DNA from: Entonaema liquescens
Taxonomy: Eukaryota; Ascomycota; Sordariomycetes; Xylariales; Xylariaceae
DNA: 64,000 bases
Assembly (NCBI GenBank): GCA_902805475.1
Contig: CADCSX010000023.1
Span: 620,001 to 684,000, forward strand
Direction: 5' to 3'
Positions 12,471 through 23,965 of this stretch are shown here, in pieces. Below the pieces are notes generated by a model. That model searched no databases, was not told the DNA's origin, and worked only from the letters and a program-made list of their open reading frames with translations. The position numbers and the translations under genes were made by a program. How positions within the stretch are numbered: the stretch's first letter is position 1; each line of letters starts with the position of its first letter.

Positions 12471-15437
12471 ATGTCTATCCAGCAGTTGCCGGAGCATGTC
12501 ATTGCTCAGATTAAATCTTCTACCACCATAACATCGCTCAATAATGTTGTTTATGGCTTGGTCAAGAATTCCCTCGATGCAGCAGCTACCAAAATCACGA
12601 TTTCGATCGACTATATTCGAGGGAATTGCTCTATTGAAGATAATGGCTTAGGTATCCCTCCAGAAGAGTTTAAGCCTACTGGTGGCCTTGGCAAGCTTCA
12701 TTATACATCTAAATTCCCCCCTAATGATGATATCCATGGATGCCACGGCACATTTCTATCTTCCGTGGCTGCTTTATCATTATTGTCAATGACATCTCAT
12801 CATCATGGTTACCATTCCCATAATTCGATTAAAATCCATAATGCCGAAATCTTAGCGCGACATACTCCTTCACTCCCAGAGCAGAGGTTGTTGAGCTTTC
12901 CTCATGGGACCCGGACAACTGTTAGAGACCTATTTGGGTCTATGCCGGTGAGAGTTAAACATAGGGCGATCGACGCGGAAAAGGGCGCCAATGCCAAGGC
13001 CTGGGAGTCACTTAAACGTACCCTTGTTGCACTGCTACTTGCATGGCCAAGCCAGGTTTCCATATCAATTCGCGATCCAGTAGATGGCCGTAGTCTTACG
13101 ATTCGCACCCCTGAAGGATCCTCAAATTCCCAAGAGAAGCAATATGACGTCCTTAACCTCACTACTCGTGTTTCGAGGACATTATTCCAAGCTCAGCTAT
13201 CCGATGACCGCTCCCGGGATTTGTGGGTGCCCCTCAAGGCATCGGCGGGTGCAATCTCGGTGCTAGGTGCGATATCACTTGTTCCCGTAGCATCTCGACA
13301 GATGCAGTTCATCAGTATAGGTGTACGGCCCATCCCCAATGACCATGGACCAAACGTGCTTTATGAAGAAATCAATAGGCTATTTGCGAACTCAAGCTTT
13401 GGGGTAGAAGAGGAGGGCGAAAATACAGCTGAAAATGAGCAAAGTGAGAGAACTAATCACCATCGAACTAGACTAGATGGATACACCAACCAGGAACTCA
13501 GGGGCAGAAAGGGGGTTGATCGGTGGCCTATGTTCTATATCAAAGTTGCCCTCAGACAAACCTCTCAACTAGCTCACTATGAGATAGAAGAGATCCTAGA
13601 TGAACGCCACGAGAGTTTAAAAGCAATTATTGAAGTTATGTCTGCGGTTATCTACGAATTTCTCAAGGCGCATCACTTTCGTCCAAGGCGTTCCCGACCT
13701 CGTAGGATTGCATCATCCAAGCCTTCGGATTCTTTGGATGCACGCAAAGGCTCATTATCTAGAAGCTGCACCCCAAAAGATGAGCCTCAAGCATCTGTGT
13801 CTGAATCATCTCGAACTTATATATCATCTACTGGAGATCTGGCCAGTACTCGTCTTAATCTCACGCCTAGTCACTCCACTTTGAGGCCGTCGTCTCCGTT
13901 TGATTCATGGAGTCGTATAAAATCAGGACAGCCGCAGTATGCGCACCTATACGATAAATTCTCGGATCAATGTCCTATGGGATATGCCCGTAGTCAAAGT
14001 CAACCAAAAGCGGGTATGCCACACTTAGAAAGAGACAGAAATATTTCGGATACACCATTGGTTGCCTCGGACGGAACGCTTACCCGTATTCCTTTTCCCG
14101 ATGCAGAATTAAATATACCTAACACTAACCAGAAACCCATGTTTGAAGAGGAGAATCTTGGCAGTGAACAATCCCAATTACGGGAAGGTAAAGAAGTCCT
14201 ATGGACCAACCCAACTACTAAGGATACCTTCGTTGTCGATACCCGCACTGGATCAGTGATTCGACCGCTCCGACTTGGAGTTGGGGTACTTGATGAGACT
14301 TGCCGTCTACCTTCGAGGAAGAAGATTTGTACGAATACCAAACCAGTTGCAAGCGATATAAGAAGCGAGTGGCTATGTGGCCTCTTGTCGTCTTGGGAAA
14401 ACCCAGTTTACGATTTAAACGAGCCACCAATACCAGTTGTTTTTGATGAAGAAAAAGCGTTGGCTATGGCAACAAATACGCTGGATAATTGCTGCCACGG
14501 GTGTAATTCCGGATCATTAGGTCCATTTCAAGCTACTTCTCATAGTATGGAAGGCCGACTATCGAAAGATAGCTTACGAAATGCCGCTATAATATCGCAA
14601 GTCGATCGGAAGTTTATACTTGCCAAAGTTTCTCTACCTTCATCACCTCCCGCTTTAAGTACAGACGATAGAAGAGAAACTTCATTGCTGGTCATAATCG
14701 ATCAGCATGCTGCAGATGAGCGTTGTAGGGTTGAAGCCCTTATGAAGGATTACTTTATGGCTGTTGAAAATCCCCCAGACACAACCACAAAACAGCCTCA
14801 GCAGTCGATCTATGCCCAAGCCGAGCTTCTAGAGAAGCCCATTGCCTTCGATATTTCTGTCCGGGATGGCAGCCGATTCGAACAGTCTGCTGAGTATTTC
14901 AAACACTGGGGCATTGTATTTCAAGTTATCTTAGTAAAATCAAAGCATGGTAGCAAGGAGACGGCCAAGCTAAAGGTCTTCGGGCTACCACCTAGCATAG
15001 GTGAAAGATGTCGTTCAGAGCCCCGTCTGCTCATTGAATTACTGAGGAAAGAGATATCGAATCTCGACGAACATGGATACAGCGCTTCCCAGCGACCAAG
15101 GATAGAGGAAAGCCAGGGAGCTGGTGATAGCTCTGCCGATCTGCATTGGCTAGCTCGGTTCCACGGCTGTCCAAGCGGCATTATGGAAATGATTAACTCG
15201 AGAGCGTGCCGGAGCTCCATCATGTTTAATGATGCTCTTTCTTACGAAGCATGTGTTGATTTGGTGAGCCGGTTGGCGGACTGCACTCTGCCCTTCCAGT
15301 GTGCTCATGGCCGGCCATCGATGGTGCCATTAGTTGATCTAAACAGAATTCCCACAGATGCGGTAGACATAGAAAAGCCTAAGGGCGGATTTGGGAAACA
15401 GTTTAAGAAGTGGAAATCAAGTATGGGTAACGGATGA
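12471..15437 (+). CDS. mlh3: DNA mismatch repair protein MLH3 (MutL homologue)
   Basis: A 988-residue intronless MutL-family protein. With MLH1, MLH3 forms the MutLgamma endonuclease that resolves meiotic crossovers and helps mismatch repair in the nucleus. The N-terminal GHKL ATPase domain (about 1-350) shows NSLDA (33-37), DNGLG (57-61), a TSK at 79-81 and GTRTTVRDLFGSMPVRVKHR. A long Ser-rich linker follows. The C-terminal domain holds the endonuclease metal site DQHAADERCRVE (744-755, matching DQHA-x2-E-x4-E), then ACRSSIMFND and CAHGRPS. Odd points: the position of the E. coli MutL catalytic Glu29 is Gly29 here, and the GFRGEAL motif reads GCHGTFL (90-96). The start gives the expected short N-terminus before the first ATPase motif. 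Confidence 0.93.
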   Translation: MSIQQLPEHVIAQIKSSTTITSLNNVVYGLVKNSLDAAATKITISIDYIRGNCSIEDNGLGIPPEEFKPTGGLGKLHYTSKFPPNDDIHGCHGTFLSSVAALSLLSMTSHHHGYHSHNSIKIHNAEILARHTPSLPEQRLLSFPHGTRTTVRDLFGSMPVRVKHRAIDAEKGANAKAWESLKRTLVALLLAWPSQVSISIRDPVDGRSLTIRTPEGSSNSQEKQYDVLNLTTRVSRTLFQAQLSDDRSRDLWVPLKASAGAISVLGAISLVPVASRQMQFISIGVRPIPNDHGPNVLYEEINRLFANSSFGVEEEGENTAENEQSERTNHHRTRLDGYTNQELRGRKGVDRWPMFYIKVALRQTSQLAHYEIEEILDERHESLKAIIEVMSAVIYEFLKAHHFRPRRSRPRRIASSKPSDSLDARKGSLSRSCTPKDEPQASVSESSRTYISSTGDLASTRLNLTPSHSTLRPSSPFDSWSRIKSGQPQYAHLYDKFSDQCPMGYARSQSQPKAGMPHLERDRNISDTPLVASDGTLTRIPFPDAELNIPNTNQKPMFEEENLGSEQSQLREGKEVLWTNPTTKDTFVVDTRTGSVIRPLRLGVGVLDETCRLPSRKKICTNTKPVASDIRSEWLCGLLSSWENPVYDLNEPPIPVVFDEEKALAMATNTLDNCCHGCNSGSLGPFQATSHSMEGRLSKDSLRNAAIISQVDRKFILAKVSLPSSPPALSTDDRRETSLLVIIDQHAADERCRVEALMKDYFMAVENPPDTTTKQPQQSIYAQAELLEKPIAFDISVRDGSRFEQSAEYFKHWGIVFQVILVKSKHGSKETAKLKVFGLPPSIGERCRSEPRLLIELLRKEISNLDEHGYSASQRPRIEESQGAGDSSADLHWLARFHGCPSGIMEMINSRACRSSIMFNDALSYEACVDLVSRLADCTLPFQCAHGRPSMVPLVDLNRIPTDAVDIEKPKGGFGKQFKKWKSSMGNG

Positions 15438-15540
15438 AGGTCTGTGCAATTGGATGAGAAGTACTCCGATATGTATACAACTGTTATGTTATAGTTATTC
15501 ATATAGATACCCTAGCTTTTAGAGATATTAAAATACATTG

Positions 15541-15628
15541 AAAATCGCAAGCGATTTAAGCTAGGAAACCTTTGTATGCAAAGGTCTAGCTTACATAACT
15601 TGAAAATCGATGCTACGAAACGATTTTA
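15541..15628. repeat. Three consecutive inverted repeats (hairpins)
   Basis: AAATCG-CAAG-CGATTT at 15542-15557; TAAGCTAG-GAA-ACCTTTG paired with CAAAGGT-CTAGCTTA around a TATG loop at 15557-15593; and AAAATCG paired with CGATTTT at about 15603-15627. They lie between the MLH3 stop and the AT-rich block and could be a transcription terminator, a repeat end or a structured RNA. Confidence 0.75.
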
Positions 15629-16670
15629 TTTAAGATTGGTACGTACTCAACACGTGTCAAGTCACGTGAACGATTATCTCCTTTAAATTACGTAATAGTA
15701 CGTATTTATCACGTGATAGTAAAAACTTACGTGATTATTTATTTGTAATTTAAATTATAAATTATTATATATTTAAATAAAATTTATTTATCACGTAATT
15801 TTAAAAAATAAATAATCGAAAATACGTATTTATTATATAATAATAATCGGTTACACGTGAAATTAATAAATATTTAATAAAATACGTATTTTAATTTGTG
15901 ATAAATTACCACGTGATATTATTTTATAATACGTATTTAACACGTAATATAATTAATTAATTTATTTAATAAAATACGTATTTTATTATATAATAATTAT
16001 TATATAATATTATTATATAATATAAAAAAATATATATTTATTATATAATTTAAAAAAATTTAAATTACGTAATTATATACGTTATTATTAAAAAAAAAAA
16101 TTAAAAAATAAATAAAAAAAAATATTATATATATAATTAATTAAAATATATAAATTAATAATTTTTTAAATAATTAAATTATTTAATAAATTATTAAATA
16201 ATATTAAAATTTATTTATTTATTAACGTAATTATAACGCGTTAAATTTAACGTTTTTTAATTAATTTATAATTAAAAACGTTTATTTTTATTAAAAATAT
16301 ATATTTTAAAAAAATTTATTTAATTAATTATAATTATTTATTATTAATTTTAAAATTTTATAATATAAAATTATAATAAAATATACGTTATTTTATTAAA
16401 TAATTAATTAATTAATAAAATTATATTATAAATATACGTAATTTTATTAATTAATTAATTAATTTATAAAATAACGTTAATTTTAATTAATTTAAATTAT
16501 TTAATTAATTAAACGTTATTTTATTTATATTTAATTTTTTATTTTATTAATTTTATTATATATTAATTCGTATATTTTAAATTTTTAAAATTTCACGAAT
16601 ATAATTTTAATAAAAAAAACTTTTTTATGTTTTTAACGACTTCGTGTAACATAACAAAGTTTTCTTAACA
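15629..16670. repeat. Extremely AT-rich block, probable RIP-mutated repeat relic
   Basis: About 1 kb almost entirely A and T. From 15951 to 16593 the only C and G bases sit in 13 CpG dinucleotides. The left part still keeps several CACGTG and TACGTA motifs. No ORF survives. RIP in ascomycetes converts C to T in repeats, mainly at CpA, so a CpG-only remainder is what saturated RIP would leave. The original element cannot be identified. Confidence 0.75.
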
Positions 16671-17025
16671 AGTAAACTAATTATATTTAATTATCAAAAC
16701 CAAATATTAAAAGTTTTATTACATGTATTCTTTCAGTATCTTCACTTTACGTCTGATGGGTTAAGTACTTAAGTACTGAAGTCTCCCTGACGATTCAAGC
16801 ACCGCCACACCCCTAACCTCTAAACTTACTTAGATAGGTACTTAGTACCTAATGGAAATGTACCCGCAGACGCTACCGTATCGATAAAGTAGCTCCCGTC
16901 TTAGAGCTTCGCTGTGACGTTCCCCAGCTATTAGGCAATCCGAGTATCACCAACTTTCGAGCCAGGATGAACAAACCAGAACTAATGCCGCCTAGTTGAC
17001 TGTCGCAAGTATCTGAGCATCCATC
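16671..17025. other. Upstream region of VPS11
   Basis: Base composition returns to normal; probable promoter of VPS11. No other feature seen. Confidence 0.4.
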
Positions 17026-20000
17026 ATGGCTTTGCTTCTGGTAAGTTATTCACTCATAGACCTTTTACATCCCCTAAACTATTCTCCAACTAATCTGCCC
17101 CTAGTGGAAAGCATTCGACTTCTTCGAAGTGAGCCAGGTCAAGCTCGGCGACGACGAAACACGATCATTCTTCGAGAACAACGAGGTTTCAAGCGTATGC
17201 TCCGGATCCGACAGCCTATTCCTTGGGAGCGATAACGGCTATGTGCGCATTATTGGACCTAGCTGGAAGATCGTCCGGAGCTTCCAGGCACACGAAACCG
17301 GTCGCATTACTCATATGCGCCAGGTCGAGGGGACAAGTTTATTAGTCACAGTCTCTGTAGGATATATACTATAACTTTGCAGTATTGGATGGAACTAATG
17401 GGAAGCAGGAGGACCTCAGTAACGAACCTGTACTGAAAGTCTGGGCACTGGATAAGCCCGTGAAGAAGACAGGCCTACCCACTTGTTTAAGTACATTAAA
17501 CATAAACAATGGGCGAAAGCAGTTTCCTGTAAGCATATTTGGCCATCAATATAGGGATTTTAGCTGACTTGAGCTTGTAGATATCATCCTTCACCGCCCT
17601 CGATGATCTATCACAGCTCGCCGTAGGATTTGCGAATGGTGCAGTCACGGTAATACGAGGCGACCTAATACACGACCGAGGCACGAAACAACGAATCGTT
17701 TACGAATCGGAAGAACCTATTACGGGAGTCGAGTTTGTAGCTGATCCGAAACTTACGACGCTGTTTGTCGCAACGACTTCCAAGCTCCTCAAGCTGGTTA
17801 TATCTGGTAAAGGACAAGGGCAGCCACCGAGGACGATTGAGGATGCTGGGTGCGCTGCCGGTTGCATGACAGTGAATAACAAAACCGGAGATATCATCGT
17901 GGTACGAGAGGATGCGGTATACTATTACACATCGGAGGGAAGGGGGCTCTGCTTTGCTAATGACGGGGCCACAAGCCTGGTATCAACTTTCCAGGACTAT
18001 GTTGCCCTTGTTTCTCCGCCCCCAGTTTCGGGTAGCGGGGGCTCTGATAGTATTGGAAGACGTTTTGGAGGATCCAACGCGGAGGTCCTCTTTAATGCTG
18101 CTAGGTTTACGATGGTAGACCCGACACTTCAAATAGTTGCACATTCCGAGTCTCTTATTTCTGAAGTCGAGGCTATTTTCCAAATATGGGGGGATCTATT
18201 CATTTTGACTCAGGATGGAAAGGTAAGGCATACTGAACTTTATATGCCTGAACGTATACTCATAAAAGTCAGGTTAATCGCTACCATGAGAAGTCATTAC
18301 AGCAAAGACTTGAATTATTATATCAGCGAAACCTATTTCCGCTTGCCATCAACCTTGCACAGAAATCCCACATGGAGCAGCAGCAGCAAAATGTCATATA
18401 CCGGAAATACGGCGACCACTTATATCAGAAAGGAGACTATGATAGCGCTATGTCTCAGTATATCAAGGCAATTGATAATACCGAGCCATCACAGGTTATC
18501 CGAAAGGTAAGCTTCCAGGTTCAATTTACAGAATTACTCTAATAAGAACAGTTTCTCGATACGCAAAGGATACATAACCTCATCGAATATCTCGAAGAGC
18601 TTCACGAACATCACAAAGCTACTGCTGATCACACAACTTTGCTACTAAATTGCTATGCTAAGTTGAAAGATGTCGAGAAACTAGAGAAGTTTATTAAATC
18701 CGAAGGAGATCTCAAATTCGATTTAGACACTGCCATAAATATGTGCAGACAAGGTGGATATTTTGATCAGGCTGCTTACCTTGCCACCAAACATGGTGAG
18801 AACGAGCTGGTAGTGGATATCCTAATCGAAGACTCGAAGAACTATGCCGAAGCACTTGATTTTATATGGCATCTGGATGCCGAAGCAGTACGTAAATGGG
18901 CTCAGATCCTACTAGGATACTAATATCAGACAGGCATACCCGTCCTTGATGAAGTACGCTAGAGTACTTTTAGAGAACTGCCCAAGCGATACTACCAGTC
19001 TTTTTATCGACTACTATACAGGCAAATATAAGCCTAAAGCTCATCCCGTACCAGAAGAAACACAAACAATTTCAAGTGGAGGATTGGCAGCTGGAGCTGC
19101 AATAGCCGTACAGAACCTAACTAGCCTATTACCGCTTCCATACATGAACACCTCTGCGGTTCCTACGCCTACCGGGCAAGGATCACAAGCAACTGTCAGC
19201 GAGGCGAGCGCCGTATTAGATAATGAAGCGAACTCCGACCAGAAATATACCCCACCCCCTCCTCGAACCGCATTTTCGTCTTTTATCGACCACTCGGACG
19301 AGTTTATCGTCTTCCTAGAAGCCTGCCTAGGGGATGACTCTCTCAAAGAAGCAGACAAGGTAGATATATATACAACCCTATTTGAGATGTACCTCCATAA
19401 AGCAAGCGAGCGTAAAGGGATGCAAAGGGAGGAATGGGAGCTTAAGGCGAAGAAGCTCATCGAGGGGCGTGAGGTTCCCATTGAAAACTCGAATGTCCTC
19501 TTACTGTCCCACCTCTCGGATTTCCGGGATGGTACGACTCTAGTCAAAGAACAGTCTGGGCTCTTATTTGATATCTTCCGCTCCTATACTTCCGCGAAGG
19601 ACACGCGCGGCGCTATCAAAGCCCTTCGCAAGTACGGACCCGAAGAGCCTCAACTTTACCCCGCGGCATTAGCCTACTTTACGTCAGATGCCCGAATCCT
19701 AGAGGAAGCAGGGCCTGAGGAGCTCGCCAACGTGCTTAATAAGATCGATCACGATGGTCTAATGGCGCCCTTACAAGTCATACAGACGCTGGGAACGAAT
19801 GCTGTCGCGACCATGGGCATGATCAAGCCGTACCTACGGGAGACGATCTCGCGCGAGCGCCGTGAGATCGCGTCCAACAGGCGGCAGATCAATTCGTTCC
19901 GCAAGGAGACGGAAGCCAAGCGAGCGGAGATGGCGGAGCTCGGCACGAAGCCGGCGGTGTTCCAGGCGCAGCGGTGCCCCGGGTGCGGCGGGCCCCTCGA

Positions 20001-20259
20001 GCTGCCCGCTGTGCACTTCCTCTGCAAGCACAGCTTCCACCAGCGCTGCCTCAAGCAACAGGGCGAGGACGGCGGCGACGTCGAGTGCCCCGTCTGCGCC
20101 GCGAACAACGCGGCCGTGCGCGCCATGAAGCGCAGCCAGGTCGAGCGCGCGGATAGGCACGATCTGTTCCGCGACGCGCTGGAGAAGGGAGATGATAGGT
20201 TTAAGACTGTCGCGCAGTGGTTCGGACAGGGGGTTATGGGTGCTGGAACAGCGGAGTAG
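17026..20259 (+). CDS. vps11: Vacuolar protein sorting 11 (PEP5), CORVET/HOPS core subunit with RING finger
   Basis: Seven exons: 17026-17040, 17105-17356, 17409-17528, 17581-18222, 18273-18506, 18552-18887, 18934-20259. They join in phase to give 974 residues, the usual VPS11 length. It is a core subunit of the CORVET and HOPS tethering complexes on endosomes and the vacuole. The first exon is only 15 bases (MALLL), followed by WKAFDFFEVSQVK. The N-terminal beta-propeller region includes GSDNGYVRIIGPSWK. The middle alpha-solenoid has YRKYGDHLYQKGDYDSAMSQ and clathrin-repeat-like helices. The C-terminal RING has CPGCGG, CKHSFHQRC and CPVC. Family similarity placed the third exon at EDLSNEPVLKVWAL. 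The last 400 bases are strikingly GC-rich. Confidence 0.95.
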
Positions 20260-20448
20260 AAAGGCGTTATGTGGAGTATTGAGTATTATAGGATGAAAGA
20301 AAGAAGGATAGTTAGTATATTCTAGCTAGGGGGTGGGGTATCGCGTCTATTGTATATGGAAGGGCTTTTCTATATACATTGCCTATATGCATCGGTATAC
20401 TATACAGAAGTAACTAGCGGACTACGTAAGCTAGGTAGATTATGAAAT

Positions 20449-21726
20449 TCAGTTTTTATCTATAACCCCGAATAAGTTATTAAGCCACCTTCCAATCGGT
20501 TCGCTGTCGGCTTTGGCTCGCCAGTCGGTAATGTGGTGGAGATATGTTGATTTCAGGGTTTCTGGTAGCGTTTTACCGGAGATTTCGGTGATTTGTCCGT
20601 GACGAACGGTCATGGCGGCGTGGAAATCGGGGGGTAGGTCGTTTGGTAAAGATGGCCTGGGACGAGGGTCTTCTTCGGTTGGGTGTGTGGAGAAGGTGAA
20701 TTGGGGTGTTTGTGTGTATATCCATTCCAGGGACTATTTAGGGGGTTGGTTAGTTTTGTTAGTTATCTTACCCATAGATTTCATATCTCGAACAATAAAG
20801 GAGCAGAAGACTAGGTGAAAAAAGGAAAGACGCACCTTGAGCTCAGCGTACCCCTTTGAGATAGCCGGGACACTATCTAGACCCTCCTCGGCATCCGGCA
20901 TCCAAATAATCTCAGGGTCGATGTTCCCATACATGGCACCGAACTCAGCGACGACGGCCTCCTCAAAAGCTGAGGTATCCTTGATTCCGACGTTATGGAT
21001 TGGACTACGGACACTCTCAACACCACGGGCTTTGATAAAGGGTGCAGCTGGGGAGCGTAGAAGTGGCCCTACAAGTGGTAGGTTAGGTGACTGTAGGAGA
21101 CACGTGCCATGATGTAAGGAGCGTAGGCGTGTTAGCTTGTAAGCTGAGCCTGAGATCTTGAACGTCTGGGTCTGGGTCTGTGTCTGCCCGAGGACGTCGA
21201 GCACTATATCGTGCCTCTCATTGACACGCGACCCGGACACGCCAAGGGAACGGAGTGCTTGCACAACCATCTCGGCGTGTTTGTTCCGGTCAAAAGAGAC
21301 CGGGGGGCATATAACACTGTAGTTCACGTTGCCCGAATCGTGGAACACGGTGCCGCCACCGGAGCGCCGGCGCACAAGGAGCACCGAGTCATCTTTATTG
21401 CCGTCCTCATCAACCACACCACTCCTTCCTGGTCCGAGAAGACCTAGGTTAACCTCGACCCACGGATTCTGGTTACGCCCGATGACGACGCAGGGGCGGT
21501 TCGTATATAAGAATAAGACGACGGAGTCCGGAGGCGACTTTTGTAGTAAAAAGTGCTCGATAGAGAGATTAAGATAAGGATCTGTCGCCCGTGAGATGTA
21601 CACTTGAACCCGGTTGGAAGGGTGTGAGACGGCTTCCGCGTTGAAGAAGCGGCGCGTAGATAAGGAGATATAAGGTCTTATACGCGGCCTGCTAAAAGTG
21701 CTGAGAAGACAGCGCGGGAGAGCCAT
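20449..21726 (-). CDS. aim22: Lipoate-protein ligase A-like (AIM22 type), mitochondrial
   Basis: Two exons, 20836-21726 and 20449-20733, giving 391 residues. It attaches or transfers lipoate to the E2 and H proteins of mitochondrial dehydrogenase complexes and the glycine cleavage system. The N-terminus (MALPRCLLSTFSRPRIRPY) is basic and hydroxylated like a mitochondrial presequence. Family motifs are NLSIEHFLL, RPCVVIGRNQNPW, VRRRSGGGTVFHD and GSAYKLT with the expected catalytic Lys. A run of TQTQTQTF is a small local repeat. The second exon supplies the C-terminal accessory domain (WIYTQTPQFTFS, GQITEISGK). The gene ends 189 bases from the convergent VPS11 stop and is divergent from chorismate synthase. 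Yeast AIM22 is the nearest named relative. Confidence 0.9.
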
Positions 21727-22306
21727 ATGGAGAATTAGTATTAGTGAAAAGTCTTTGTTACTTCATTTCAACTCATATTGATTTATACCCTCTCATATCA
21801 TATCATTTTGCTTTCTTTCTAGTTGAATGATGAAACTTTAATTTGAATATAGTAAGGGTGAGTGAGGCTAATAATCAATGATAAGATGAGATTTGAGATT
21901 TATCTTCGGCAGCGTGCATATGACGGAGTTACCAATAGCCCCCCCTGTCGTCCTGGGACCCTGCAGATGCTTGCCTGTATTACCCCACATTAAACTTTTG
22001 GGATACCAGGGTGTTTATCGATAATGATCGCGGGGCTCAAATCGGAGAGGTCAAGGTAGAAAGAAATCCCCCCACTATCATAAGACCTCAAAAATTAAAT
22101 CCCGTAACTCAATTCGTTTGCTCTTTGACTCATCCGAACAAAGCCTCCTATCCCTTTTAAAAGAGCTACGGAAGCAGACTCAGAGAATTCCACGTGGGAC
22201 TTACTGGCCAGCTTATAGGAATAGCTATATTATACACCTAGTCTACCAATTGATTCGTTTAAATAAATTCAACCAGAGTCATCACCTACACTTCGAGTAT
22301 CACACG
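21727..22306. promoter_or_regulatory. Shared upstream region of lipoate ligase and chorismate synthase
   Basis: A 580-base interval between two divergent genes, so it likely carries both promoters. An ORF overlaps the chorismate synthase first exon but has no independent support. A CACGTG-like element is at about 22190 (CCACGTGG). Confidence 0.4.
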
Positions 22307-23624
22307 ATGTCGACTTTCGGAGAGTTCTTTCGAGTCACCACGTTGGTTTCACAACCCAATTAGCTCCACTATATGTCTCTAACATCTTATCTACAGCTAC
22401 GGAGAGTCTCATTGTCGTTCAGTGGGATGTATCGTCGACGGTTGCCCCCCGGGCATGGAACTTACCGAGGACGACATCCAGCCCCAGATGAACCGCCGTC
22501 GCCCGGGTCAGAGTAACATCACAACTCCCCGAAATGAAAAGGACCGAGTCGCCATACAATCCGGTACTGAGTTTGGCATTACTCTTGGTACTCCGATTGG
22601 CCTAGTAGTTCTCAATGAAGATCAGAGACCCAAAGACTATGGAAACAAGACAATGGACCTCTACCCACGACCAAGTCATGCCGACTGGACTTATCTAGAG
22701 AAGTATGGTGTCAAGGCAAGCAGTGGTGGTGGAAGAAGTTCAGCTCGTGAGACCATCGGCAGAGTGGCGGCCGGAGCCATTGCCGAAAAATACCTTAAGC
22801 TCGCTTACGGCGTTGAGATCACCGCTTTCGTCACATCCGTTGGCGCTATTCACATGTTCCCTCCCACACCCGAATACCCAACCCCAAGCCAGAATCCCGC
22901 ATTTATGGACCTAATTCAGAACATCGACCGCGAAACAGTCGACAAGTTCTTGCCCGTGAGATGCCCGGATGAGCAGTCGTCGCAAAAGATGGCGGACTAC
23001 ATAGCCGCATTCAAAGAACGCAATGACAGCATTGGTGGAACCGTCACCTGTGTCATCAAGAACGTGCCGAGTGGTCTAGGAGAGCCGTGCTTTGACAAGC
23101 TGGAGGCAAAGCTTGGACATGCTATGCTCAGCATACCAGCAACTAAAGGCTTTGAAATCGGTTCCGGTTTCGGCGGTTGCGAGGTACCGGGATCAATCCA
23201 CAATGATCCCTTTATCAGGGCCCCCGAAGACCCTGCCAACCAGGACACCGGTGCCGGACGAGCTGGAACTCCCAGACCTAAACTTACAACTAAGACAAAC
23301 AACTCTGGAGGTGTCCAGGGTGGCATTTCAAATGGTGCACCCATTTATTTCAGAGTCGCCTTTAAGCCTCCTGCCACCATTAGCCAAGCACAGACGACAG
23401 CTACTTACGACGGAGAATCAGAAGGCGTCCTAGAAGCCAAGGGACGGCACGACCCTTGCGTAGTGCCGAGGGCGGTGCCCATTGTTGAGGCTATGGCAGC
23501 GCTAGTAGTTATGGACGCGCTATTGCAGCAGATGGGACGACACGAGGCTAGGAGACATCTCCCGCCTCTAAAGCAGACGGTGCCACCGGCGGATAGCGGC
23601 GTTTCTAGAGATGCAAAACAATAG
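22307..23624 (+). CDS. aro2: Chorismate synthase
   Basis: Two exons, 22307-22341 and 22397-23624, giving 420 residues. It makes chorismate from 5-enolpyruvylshikimate 3-phosphate, the last step of the shikimate pathway; fungal enzymes are bifunctional with an FMN reductase activity. The 35-base first exon encodes MSTFGEFFRVTT and the second resumes YGESHCRSVGCIVDGCPPGM, the first family signature. Other marks are RRRPGQSNITTPRNEKD, SGGGRSSARETIGRVAAGA, GSGFGGCEVPGS, NNSGGVQGGISNG and RHDPCVVPRAVPIVEAMAA. The family fold is complete. Its length is slightly above yeast Aro2 because of the region around residues 270-285 and the C-terminal tail. Confidence 0.96.
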
Positions 23625-23965
23625 ACTGGGAGATAGATAAAACTTGATAATAGAAAATATAGCGGTGTAAAATAATGTGGCTGGTCAATTTGAAGTTATT
23701 AACTATTAAGACTTGAATTTTGTTGCGCCCCTAAGTTGGGATAAAATTCTACAAAAGTAGTTGCTATTCGCAGACCGGGGGAAAAGCCGTTGGATTCCAC
23801 TTAGCCTTGCCAGTAAATTTTCTATGGGAGGAATAAGATGTGTGTTAAGTATAAGTTATTAGAGGTAGTATACACTCAGACCTCATCTCAAGCAGCCCAT
23901 CTACCGGTTTGTTCTCCCTTTTGTCCATCGGAATCACTTGAAAATCCCCCCTCTGTGTAGGTAAC

